This document shows, in pieces, positions 1 to 5,193 of a stretch of 5,709 bases of DNA. Where the stretch lies: NCBI GenBank assembly GCA_030049565.1, contig JASIKQ010000509.1, forward strand, positions 1 through 5,709, in the 5' to 3' direction. The notes beneath the pieces were generated by a model, which was not told the origin of the DNA, ran no database searches, and saw only the letters and a list, made by a program, of their open reading frames with translations. The DNA is from Candidatus Sulfotelmatobacter sp. (GTDB taxonomy: Bacteria > Acidobacteriota > Terriglobia > Terriglobales > Acidobacteriaceae). Positions within the stretch are counted from its first letter, which is position 1. The number at the start of each line of letters is the position of its first letter. Position numbers and translations under genes: made by a program.

Positions 1-44
1 TTTTAGAGCATCCTTTCTCTTTTGGCTAGAGACTTCGTGAATAA

Positions 45-963
45 TCCAGGCTAAAGCTCCACACAGGCGGGGGAAAGACACTCGTCGGACTCCTGATTGC
101 GCAGTCAACCCTCAACGAAACCTCTGAGCCCGTACTTTTCATCTGCCCGAACAAACAACTTGTAGCCCAGACGCTCGACAAAGCTTCTGAATACAGCATC
201 CCAGCCGTTCCGTATGAAAAGCCCTTTCCGGAAGAGTTTCTCAACGGCAAGAGCGTGATGGTGACTACTTACGCCGCGCTCTTCAATGGAAAGAGTAGGT
301 TCGGCGTGCGAGGCGGAGACGTGTTGGGTCTCGGGTGCGTAGTAGTGGACGACGCTCACGTGGGCTCTGGCATCTTGCGAGACCAATTCACGATTCGAGT
401 GCAACGCGAAGGAAGCGACGATGCAGAAGATCTCTACGCAGCCGTGACAGGAGGGTTTCGCCAATCCTTCAAAGACGCTGGAAGGCTGGGCACATTTGAC
501 GACGTGGTGAGCGGCGGCGACTACAGTGTTCTAGAGGTGCCTTATTGGTCGTGGCAGGAAAAACTGGATGAGATCCAAGCCCTTCTGCGTGACAATGCTG
601 CTGGTAGATACGAGCTTGAGTGGTCTTTCCTACGCGACAATCTCAGATATTGCCATTGTTTCATCACCAAGGACGGTGTTGCAGTTACACCCGTTTTTTC
701 CCTCGTCGATCTGCTGCCTTCTTTCTCTGAATGCAAGCGTCGCGTTTTCATGTCAGCAACCATTCCGGACGATAGCGACATCATCCGGGCTTTCGATGCT
801 ACCTCGGAATCACTTCAGAGGCCCCTTACTTCCAAATCAGTGGCAGGGATAAGCGAGAGAATGATCCTGGTCCCCGAACTGATGGAACTCAAGATCAACG
901 ATGTGGCAGGTACGATCAAGAAGCTGGCGCAGAACGCCTCAAAGTCTCGGCATCCAGGAGTAG
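45..963 (+). pseudogene. Remnant of a DEAD/DEAH-type superfamily 2 helicase (N-terminal RecA domain only)
   Basis: The open frame encodes most of the first RecA-like domain of an SF2 nucleic-acid helicase. Visible motifs in order are the Walker A loop HTGGGKT (about 60-80), motif Ia-like ICPNKQLVAQ, the VTTYAALFNGKSRFG segment, the DEAD-box equivalent DDAH (about 349-360), and motif III SAT within VFMSATIP. Such enzymes use ATP to remodel DNA or RNA. Two defects suggest it is dead. All three forward frames are closed by stops within the first 54 bases, and this frame has a TAA at 42-44 with no start codon before the Walker A motif. In addition, helicase-like sequence ends after SKSRHPGV near 963, so the second RecA domain with motifs IV-VI is absent. 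The frame stays open to 1097, but from 964 it only shadows the Sel1 gene. A short frame-1 stretch ending near 51 (LLARDFVNNPG) may be the shifted continuation upstream. The family call is confident; the exact subfamily is not known. Confidence 0.8.
956..960 (+). promoter_or_regulatory. Ribosome binding site AGGAG of the Sel1 gene
   Basis: AGGAG is the only strong purine-rich site ahead of the Sel1 gene. It lies 3 nt before the ATG at 964 and 12 nt before the in-frame ATG at 973, so neither spacing is ideal and the start stays ambiguous between the two. The site lies inside helicase-derived codons (Pro-Gly-Val), so the Sel1 gene seems to use a binding site contributed by the broken gene upstream. 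Confidence 0.5.
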
Positions 964-2667
964 ATGCTATCCATGAAAACAGGAATTCTTACGCACACTG
1001 CACTTTGGCATATCTTGTTGTGCGCCTTTTTCTGTTTGCTCGCGATACCGCCCTTCGGGTACGCGCAAAGCATTACCGAACTCAAGAGCAAGGCTGAGGA
1101 CGGTGATGTACAAGCGCAATTGGCCCTTGCCAAGGCGTATCACCTAGGTGAAGGAGTGCCGAAGGATGAGGCGCAAGCCGTTCAGTGGTGGGAGAAGGCC
1201 GCGGAGCATGGGGATGCGGCGGCGCAAGTCAATCTTGGGGCAGCTTATACGCTTGGAGCGGGCGTTCCAAAGAACTACTCCGCAGCCGTCCGCTGGTATA
1301 CGAAAGCGGCCGATCAGGGTAACCCAGAAGGCCAGCGGGAACTCGCACTCGCCTATCATACGGGACAGGGTGTTCCAAAAGACGACGCAGAAGCCGCGCG
1401 CTGGTATACGAAAGCCGCCGATCAGGGCAATGTACAGGCCCAGTCGGATCTTGCGGCGCTTTGTCACTTGGGTGGACAGGGTGTCCCAAAAGACGATGCC
1501 GCAGCTGTCCGCTGGTGGAAGAAGGCCGCCGAGCAAGGTGATGTAACGGCTGAAGGCAATCTCGGAACGGCGTATGGCTTAGGAACGGGTGTTCCGAAAG
1601 ATCCTGCTGAAAGTCTGCGATGGCACACCAAGGCTGCCGAAAATGGCAACGCTGCGTCCCAGTTTAGCCTAGGAATGTTCTACCTTCAGGGCGCGGGAGT
1701 CCCGAAGGACGAGGCAGTGGGAGTCAAGTGGCTGCGCAAGTCCGCCGAACAGGGCAATGCTGACGGTGAGTTCTGGCTTGGGGCTGCGTACTACTCTGGC
1801 AACGGCGTGGCAAAGGACCCCGCCGAAGCTTTGCGTTGGTATCGCAAGGCAGGCGACCAAGGCAACGCGGCGGCTCAGTACAACCTCGGACAGGCTTACA
1901 ACTTAGGAAACGGCGTCGAGAAGGACCCCGCCGAGGCCGCTCGTTGGTGGCAGAAGGCTGCGGAACAGGGCCTTGCAAAGGCTCAATACAATCTTGGGAT
2001 GGCTTATCGGTCTGGTGCCGGAGTAGAAAAAGACAACCTACAAGCCTATTTCTGGATAGCGATTGCTGCGCAATCCCTCGAACAAGGATTTGTCAAGGAC
2101 TATCGCGACAAAGTCGAAGCAGTGCTCACACCATCTCAGCTTGCTGATGTGCAGGGGCGCATTCGCAATTGGCAGGAGGCACATCCGGCCACGCAGACAG
2201 CTTCATTAAATTCCTTACCAAGCGTCTCGTCTCAACCACAAGCCCAGCCACAGGCCCAACCGTCAGAAAATCTGGTACCGCTGGGTATCAGGCCCGTATT
2301 TATCGCACTTTCCAAAGCAGGGCCCTGTGATGGAAAACTCGCCTCGGTTTTGTTTTCTTCTTTCAAAGACGCTATCTCCACCTCACAGCGACATGAGTTG
2401 ATTCGGGATCTCAGCGACAATGGCAAAATGGACACGGTACTAATCATCCAAATGGCATGCGAAGAACACAACAATTCCGTGTCAGTCACGAGCACCTACG
2501 GGATGGCCAAATGTTTCGGTCCTAAGAACTGCCATGTAGCGATAGACCCTCGCACTGGGAATGTCCTTTCGTGTGACCCGAACGGTGAGCCTATATGCGG
2601 CAAAGAACTGTTTAAGGAGTTCGAATATGTGTTAGCCACTACTGGGATCAATGTGAGATTGGAATGA
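964..2667 (+). CDS. Exported Sel1-like repeat protein with unknown Cys-rich C-terminal domain
   Basis: The 567-aa protein begins with a Sec-type signal peptide: a short basic start, a hydrophobic run at about residues 14-33, and likely cleavage after FGYA (residue 34). It should therefore act in the periplasm or outside the cell. Residues 49-373 are nine Sel1-like repeats (TPR-related) with the usual GxGVPKD, WY/WW and KAAEQGN signatures. Eight are 36 residues; repeat 4 has 37 because of an extra Gly in LGGQG. Sel1 repeats are protein-binding scaffolds. A Ser/Pro/Gln linker (about 410-436, with PQAQPQAQP) leads to a C-terminal domain (437-567) that I do not recognise. It has six cysteines (455, 499, 517, 523, 537, 545), which suits disulfides outside the cytoplasm. 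The start may instead be residue 4 (ATG at 973), which gives a more typical signal peptide. No promoter is evident; the gene follows the helicase remnant directly. Binding partner unknown. Confidence 0.9.
   Translation: MLSMKTGILTHTALWHILLCAFFCLLAIPPFGYAQSITELKSKAEDGDVQAQLALAKAYHLGEGVPKDEAQAVQWWEKAAEHGDAAAQVNLGAAYTLGAGVPKNYSAAVRWYTKAADQGNPEGQRELALAYHTGQGVPKDDAEAARWYTKAADQGNVQAQSDLAALCHLGGQGVPKDDAAAVRWWKKAAEQGDVTAEGNLGTAYGLGTGVPKDPAESLRWHTKAAENGNAASQFSLGMFYLQGAGVPKDEAVGVKWLRKSAEQGNADGEFWLGAAYYSGNGVAKDPAEALRWYRKAGDQGNAAAQYNLGQAYNLGNGVEKDPAEAARWWQKAAEQGLAKAQYNLGMAYRSGAGVEKDNLQAYFWIAIAAQSLEQGFVKDYRDKVEAVLTPSQLADVQGRIRNWQEAHPATQTASLNSLPSVSSQPQAQPQAQPSENLVPLGIRPVFIALSKAGPCDGKLASVLFSSFKDAISTSQRHELIRDLSDNGKMDTVLIIQMACEEHNNSVSVTSTYGMAKCFGPKNCHVAIDPRTGNVLSCDPNGEPICGKELFKEFEYVLATTGINVRLE
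1108..2082 (+). repeat. Nine tandem Sel1-like repeat units (108-nt period)
   Basis: The region encodes nine consecutive units of about 36 codons. Unit 4 carries one extra codon (about 1474). At DNA level most units are diverged, but units 2 and 3 share a 32-nt block (1291-1322 and 1399-1430, exactly 108 nt apart) with only two silent third-position differences. That indicates a recent duplication or gene conversion between neighbouring units. Units 7 and 8 also share a shorter block around AAGGACCCCGCCGA. Confidence 0.9.
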
Positions 2668-2693
2668 GTGAAGGGAGCCAAAATGGTGCCGGT

Positions 2694-2701
2694 CTAATTT
2701 G
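2694..2701. repeat. Target site duplication CTAATTTG, left copy
   Basis: This octamer abuts the left terminal inverted repeat and is repeated exactly in direct orientation at 5138-5145. Eight base pairs is the duplication length expected for IS1595-family insertions. The match does not extend further left, so the boundary is sharp. Confidence 0.9.
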
Positions 2702-2725
2702 GGCGATTATTTACTTGACTCGCCC
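2702..2725 (+). repeat. Left terminal inverted repeat (24 bp)
   Basis: The sequence starts GGCGATTATTTAC and ends TTGACTCGCCC, and is the perfect reverse complement of 5114-5137. The repeat is itself partly palindromic: GGCGA at its outer end pairs with TCGCC near its inner end around a 13-nt loop. It should be bound and cut by the transposase. It includes an inward-facing TTGACT, but no -10 box follows at this end. Confidence 0.93.
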
Positions 2726-2741
2726 ATGCGCGTGAGCGCAT
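2726..2741 (+). repeat. Perfect inverted repeat just inside the left end
   Basis: ATGCGC and GCGCAT form a perfect 6-bp stem around the tetraloop GTGA, directly touching the terminal inverted repeat. The hairpin is GC-rich but has no T-run after it. It could be a subterminal transposase-binding element or could hinder transcription entering from the Sel1 side. Either role is inference. Confidence 0.55.
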
Positions 2742-2761
2742 CCTGAGCAAAGTAAGAATCG

Positions 2762-2787
2762 CTGGGAAAGGTTTTGGTAATTCCCAG
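2762..2787. repeat. Inverted repeat overlapping the presumed cargo promoter
   Basis: CTGGGAA (2762-2768) and TTCCCAG (2781-2787) are a perfect 7-bp inverted repeat with a 12-nt centre. The centre contains the proposed -35 box of the cargo operon, so this is a candidate operator for a dimeric regulator. A transcript hairpin is an alternative. No regulator is encoded in the element that I can recognise. Confidence 0.45.
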
Positions 2788-2801
2788 TGCGACAGTATAG
2801 T
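2774..2801 (+). promoter_or_regulatory. Candidate sigma-70-type promoter of the cargo operon
   Basis: TTGGTA (2774-2779) and TATAGT (2796-2801) are separated by 16 nt; the -10 box matches the consensus at five of six positions. Transcription would begin near 2808 and give a leader of about 57 nt before the DUF3800 start. This is the best match between the left end and the first cargo gene. The -35 is imperfect, so the call is tentative. Confidence 0.4.
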
Positions 2802-2822
2802 CGTTTGGAACATCTAGGGCGG

Positions 2823-2840
2823 TCGCTGTTAGGGCAGCGA
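2823..2840 (+). repeat. Stem-loop in the leader of the cargo operon
   Basis: TCGCTG and CAGCGA form a perfect 6-bp stem around TTAGGG. Flanking GGGC (2817-2820) and GCCC (2845-2848) could extend it as an outer stem. It falls in the predicted untranslated leader, 24 nt before the DUF3800 ATG, which itself lacks a clear ribosome binding site. A role in mRNA stability or translation is possible but unproven. Confidence 0.4.
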
Positions 2841-2864
2841 TACAGCCCACAGACTCTATTTGCA

Positions 2865-3626
2865 ATGTTCACTGCTTACTTTAACGAAGCGGGCGGAGAC
2901 GACCTCGGCTACATGTTTGTAGCGGGGTACGTTGCCAGCGTAGAAGCATGGGAGCGATTTGAGATTGACTGGAAACTGTTCTTGGCAAAGTTCAACGTCC
3001 CCTATCTGCACATGAAAGAGTTCTCTCACAGCAAAAAGTGTTATGCGACATGGAGAGACGATGAGCCAAAACGTGTTCGGTTTCTTGGGATGGCGGCGGA
3101 GATCATTGCGGCGCACACGAAACGCGCTTTTATTTCGTTTGTCAATTGCAAAGAGTTTGACGAGATAGATGCAATGTACGCGATGCGGGAGAGGTTTAAT
3201 TCCCCATACGCACTGGCCGGGCGGGCCTGCATTGGAGTAGCAAACAATTGGGCGCGAAACCCCAAGACACAATCGCTGGACATTGAATATGTTTTTGAGG
3301 ATGGCGGCCCTGACAAGCCGGGACTAGTTGCAGCAACGCAAGCGTTACCTCCATTCTTGCCTTCTCCGGCATTTAAACCGAGCCGAGATGAGCAACCCAG
3401 CAAACAATGGCCGGAAGGCAGACGTGCGATTGTTCAATTACAAGCGGCAGACTACCTCGCTTACGAGGCGAGAAAGGTAGCATTCAACATCGTGAACGGA
3501 AGGCCGAGAATAGCGAGAAAATCATTACAGGCGCTTACCCCTGTTCCGCTCGATAGATCGACATGGGATAAGCCACGTTTGCTGAGGCTGTGCCAAGGCG
3601 CACACTTTGAACAAAGGGCAGCATAA
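2865..3626 (+). CDS. DUF3800-family protein, transposon cargo gene 1
   Basis: The 253-aa product matches the DUF3800 pattern: an N-terminal strand with the acidic signature (usually YxDESG, here YFNEAGG at residues 5-11), then VAGYVASVEAWERFE, PYLHMKEFSHSK (46-57), a central VFEDGG (143-148) and a C-terminal QLQAADYLAYEAR (191-203). DUF3800 proteins are thought to have an RNase H-like fold with these acidic residues at the active site; their role is unsettled, and they often lie in mobile DNA. Here the first Asp of the signature is Asn (N7, codon AAC at 2883-2885), while E8, E145/D146 and D196 remain, so nuclease activity is doubtful. I chose the ATG at 2865 because the family normally begins just before this strand. 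A GTG 78 nt upstream would add residues with no family likeness. No Shine-Dalgarno sequence is visible. The TAA overlaps the next ATG by one base. Confidence 0.82.
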   Translation: MFTAYFNEAGGDDLGYMFVAGYVASVEAWERFEIDWKLFLAKFNVPYLHMKEFSHSKKCYATWRDDEPKRVRFLGMAAEIIAAHTKRAFISFVNCKEFDEIDAMYAMRERFNSPYALAGRACIGVANNWARNPKTQSLDIEYVFEDGGPDKPGLVAATQALPPFLPSPAFKPSRDEQPSKQWPEGRRAIVQLQAADYLAYEARKVAFNIVNGRPRIARKSLQALTPVPLDRSTWDKPRLLRLCQGAHFEQRAA

Positions 3627-3787
3627 TGACAACTGAGTTTGAAAAATTCGATGCCGTAGTGCGGAAAGTGTTCTCCGTGCCCAAGGCCGAGATTGAGCGG
3701 CGCGAAAAACTGTATCAACGAAGGCGCAAGCGGGCGAGAGAGAAGCGTGCTGGCAATCGCGCAGGATTACAGAAGGATGCACGATGA
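3626..3787 (+). CDS. Small basic protein (53 aa), transposon cargo gene 2
   Basis: The start ATG overlaps the DUF3800 stop (TAATG), and AAAGGG (3613-3618) lies 7 nt before it, an excellent ribosome binding site. The product starts MTTEFEKFDAVVRKVFSVPK and continues with IERREKLYQ and a strongly basic RRRKRAREKR tail. The N-terminal half is probably a short helical pair. The tail is charged and could bind nucleic acid or a partner. The FDxxxRKxxSVxKxE pattern resembles short hypothetical proteins I associate with bacterial mobile regions, often beside toxin-like genes, but I cannot name a domain. Size and position between two cargo genes would suit an antitoxin-like or accessory partner; that is inference. 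Its stop overlaps the next start (ATGA), so all three cargo genes look translationally coupled. Confidence 0.75.
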   Translation: MTTEFEKFDAVVRKVFSVPKAEIERREKLYQRRRKRAREKRAGNRAGLQKDAR

Positions 3788-4074
3788 CGAAGGCCACCAT
3801 CGGCAGCCATGCTGGCAACGTAGATAATCCCCTGTCGTTCTTAGCAGCCTATGAGCACGTACTGACGCATCCTGGCGCTGTCTATCAAACGACAGGAAAT
3901 CAGACGGAGTTCCGAGCAGAAGCGCGCATTACGCGAAAAGGAAACCATGTGGGAGAGAAAGCGATCCGAATCTTGCCACACAATGAATACGTGTATGAGT
4001 GCTGTTGGGGACATAGAACGAACTGTGCGCGAGGTGGCAGCTATATTGATTGTTACACCCCAGCAATTCATTGA
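3784..4074 (+). CDS. Hypothetical Cys/His-containing protein (96 aa), transposon cargo gene 3
   Basis: The ATG overlaps the previous stop codon in ATGA and is preceded by GAAGGA (3772-3777) with a 6-nt gap, so this start is well supported. I do not recognise a named domain. The protein has an N-terminal helix (PLSFLAAYEHVLTHPG, about 16-31), a likely beta-rich middle (EFRAEARITRKG, AIRILP) and a C-terminal cluster YECCWGHRTNC (71-81) followed by C90. The CCWGHxxNC motif looks conserved in type and could bind a metal or form disulfides. No signal peptide or membrane segment is seen, so it should be cytoplasmic. It ends the operon, 36 bp short of the convergent transposase end, and I see no clear terminator in that gap. 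Coupling to DUF3800 suggests a shared job, but the function is unknown. Confidence 0.75.
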   Translation: MTKATIGSHAGNVDNPLSFLAAYEHVLTHPGAVYQTTGNQTEFRAEARITRKGNHVGEKAIRILPHNEYVYECCWGHRTNCARGGSYIDCYTPAIH

Positions 4075-4110
4075 GGCCTTTTTCGCTTTCCGCGTTTCAG
4101 GCGATAAGGA

Positions 4111-5076
4111 TTAGAATGCGGACGTTTCACACAACTTTCCAGTCAACTGTGCGAAGGTCAGGCGCTTTCCGAAAAGTTTGGAAACGACCATGCTGAAACG
4201 ATCTGCGGGAGTGACTTTGTGCTCCCGGTTGCCGCGACTGTTGTAGCGAAACACTTGCTCATCGAGATAGCGAAACAGATGGAATGGCTCAACACTCACG
4301 TAGGTTCCGGAGATGCCGCGCTTGAGCAAACTCCAAAAGTTCTCAAGGCCGTTAGTGTGAACCTGCCCGTCTACGTATTTCTCGGCGTGGTCGATAACTT
4401 GGTGCGCGTATTGCACGGCCAGTCCATCGTAGGACTTGAGAGCATCGGAGTAGAGCGCGGAACCTGCTTCGACATGGGCCTTCACTTCGGTTTCGATGGC
4501 CGCACGCTTGCGGTCGGAGAGAATCGCAGTGCGAACCTTTCCGCCACGTTCCAACGCGCCGAACACGATGGTCTTGTCTTTTCCGCCAGTACCAGTGATG
4601 CGACGTTCGCGCTTGTCAAGGTGCATGTTCCGGGCTTTGCCTCCGATGAAAGTTTCGTCCACTTCGACATGGCCGTTGAGTTTGCCAAAGCCTTCGTCCT
4701 GCATGGCGATACGAATGCGGTGCATCATGAACCACGCGGTTTTCTGAGTCACTTTCAAATGGCTGGCGACTTCGCAACTGCTGATTCCGTTTTTGCAGTT
4801 GGTGAGCAACCAGATCGCAGTAAGCCACTTGTCAAGGCCGATGGCGGAATCCTCGCACAGGCTTCCAACCTTCACAGAGAACTCGCGCTTGGGGTGATGC
4901 TTCGCGCACTTCCAAGTCTTGCGCTTGGGATTGAATGCACTCACGCTATCGGAATCGCAGATCGGGCAAATGACTTTGCCGTCCGGCCAGCGCCGTGCGG
5001 CTAGATAGGAAATGCAGTTGTCAGGATTCGAGAAGTACAGGATGGCTTGCTGTAGGCTCTTCGGTTCGTCGTTCAT
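4111..5076 (-). CDS. tnp: IS1595-family (ISXO2-like) transposase
   Basis: The 321-aa product catalyses movement of the element. From the chosen start, residues 37-61 form the N-terminal zinc ribbon (CPIC then CxxHH) typical of this family. A helix-turn-helix-like stretch (about 98-124, ISSCEVASHLKVTQKTAW) follows. The DDE-type catalytic domain shows D140 in VEVDETFIGG, D211 in YSDALKSYDGL and the HTNGLENFWSLLKRG block with N242, E245 and K252. No key residue is missing and the length is normal, so it is probably functional. I preferred the ATG at 5076 (MNDEPKSLQQA) over the ATG at 5097. Family members usually begin this way, and the outer ATG lies within the predicted -10 box. The gene reads inward from the right terminal repeat and is convergent with the cargo operon. 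Confidence 0.93.
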   Translation of the reverse strand: MNDEPKSLQQAILYFSNPDNCISYLAARRWPDGKVICPICDSDSVSAFNPKRKTWKCAKHHPKREFSVKVGSLCEDSAIGLDKWLTAIWLLTNCKNGISSCEVASHLKVTQKTAWFMMHRIRIAMQDEGFGKLNGHVEVDETFIGGKARNMHLDKRERRITGTGGKDKTIVFGALERGGKVRTAILSDRKRAAIETEVKAHVEAGSALYSDALKSYDGLAVQYAHQVIDHAEKYVDGQVHTNGLENFWSLLKRGISGTYVSVEPFHLFRYLDEQVFRYNSRGNREHKVTPADRFSMVVSKLFGKRLTFAQLTGKLCETSAF

Positions 5077-5097
5077 GTCCTTCAACCTCAAGGACAT
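5075..5097 (-). promoter_or_regulatory. Hairpin over the transposase start region
   Basis: On the minus strand ATGTCCTT (5097-5090) and AAGGACAT (5082-5075) form a perfect 8-bp stem around the loop GAGGTTG. The 3' arm contains the purine-rich AAGGA and the first two bases of the start codon; the loop holds GAGG. The predicted start of transcription from the element's own promoter (about 5089) lies after the 5' arm. The element's own mRNA should therefore escape the hairpin, while read-through RNA from outside would fold it and hide the start. Confidence 0.55.
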
Positions 5098-5124
5098 AAT
5101 GCCATAAACCTACGGGCGAGTCAA
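5096..5124 (-). promoter_or_regulatory. Transposase promoter using the right inverted repeat
   Basis: Reading the minus strand, TTGACT (5124-5119) lies inside the terminal inverted repeat and is followed after exactly 17 nt by CATTAT (5101-5096), a four-of-six match to the -10 consensus. Transcription should start near 5089, leaving a leader of only about 13 nt. With the -35 in the repeat, transposase binding to the end could repress its own gene, as known for other insertion sequences. That last step is inference. Confidence 0.55.
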
Positions 5125-5137
5125 GTAAATAATCGCC
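5114..5137 (-). repeat. Right terminal inverted repeat (24 bp)
   Basis: It is the perfect reverse complement of the left repeat at 2702-2725, with identity stopping exactly at both inner edges. It supplies the -35 box of the transposase promoter. The outer end joins the right copy of the target duplication. Confidence 0.93.
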
Positions 5138-5145
5138 CTAATTTG
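5138..5145. repeat. Target site duplication CTAATTTG, right copy
   Basis: An exact direct copy of 2694-2701. The next base (G5146) also equals the first base of the element on the left, so the direct match reads as nine bases, but only eight lie outside the element at both ends. Confidence 0.9.
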
Positions 5146-5164
5146 GCCCCGCTTTTGTAGGATT

Positions 5165-5193
5165 CCTTTAACAAGCGGTCACGTTATTAAAGG
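5165..5193. repeat. Inverted repeat in the gap after the transposon
   Basis: CCTTTAA (5165-5171) and TTAAAGG (5187-5193) form a perfect 7-bp inverted repeat with a 15-nt centre. It is AT-rich and no gene starts next to it. It may be an operator or a chance match; apart from the T-run region below, nothing else is recognisable between 5146 and 5262. Confidence 0.3.

Larger units (their letters stand above)
2702..5137. mobile_element. IS1595-family transposon with three-gene cargo, 2436 bp
   Basis: The element is defined by 24-bp perfect terminal inverted repeats (2702-2725 and 5114-5137), an exact 8-bp target duplication, and an apparently intact ISXO2-like/IS1595 transposase on the minus strand. 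At about 2.4 kb it is much longer than a plain one-gene IS of this family. The additional 1.3 kb is a plus-strand operon of three non-transposition genes (2865-4074), convergent with the transposase and separated from it by 36 bp. Elements of the IS1595 family that carry passenger genes are known. Intact repeats, an intact duplication and an open transposase frame suggest a recent insertion that may still be mobile. It landed 34 bp past the Sel1 stop codon and breaks no recognisable gene. Confidence 0.92.

Noticed and set aside
255..1097. A 280-codon plus-strand frame starting at ATG 255, readable as a complete gene
   Set aside because: It starts after the Walker A motif of the same reading frame and its last 45 codons only shadow the Sel1 gene; it is part of the broken helicase.
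1144..1546. Long frames on both strands within the Sel1 repeats
   Set aside because: The 108-nt periodicity of the Sel1 gene keeps other frames open; the products are repetitive and Arg/Pro-rich.
2715..2743. An inward promoter from the left terminal repeat, mirroring that at the right end
   Set aside because: TTGACT is present, but at 17 nt spacing the sequence is GCATCC, which is not a -10 box.
2787..2864. GTG at 2787 as the start of the DUF3800 gene
   Set aside because: It has no ribosome binding site, adds 26 residues unlike the family, and lies within the inverted repeat and proposed promoter.
4075..4110. A bidirectional terminator between the third cargo gene and the transposase
   Set aside because: Only a weak TCGC/GCGA pairing with a long loop is present and no T-run follows it on either strand.
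4219..5004. Long plus-strand frame of 261 codons opposite the transposase
   Set aside because: It is the antisense of a well-supported transposase and shows no recognisable domain; codon bias of the real gene keeps it open.
5077..5097. ATG at 5097 as the transposase start
   Set aside because: It overlaps the predicted -10 box and the 5' arm of the hairpin, and family proteins typically begin at the MNDEPKSLQQ-like sequence encoded from 5076.
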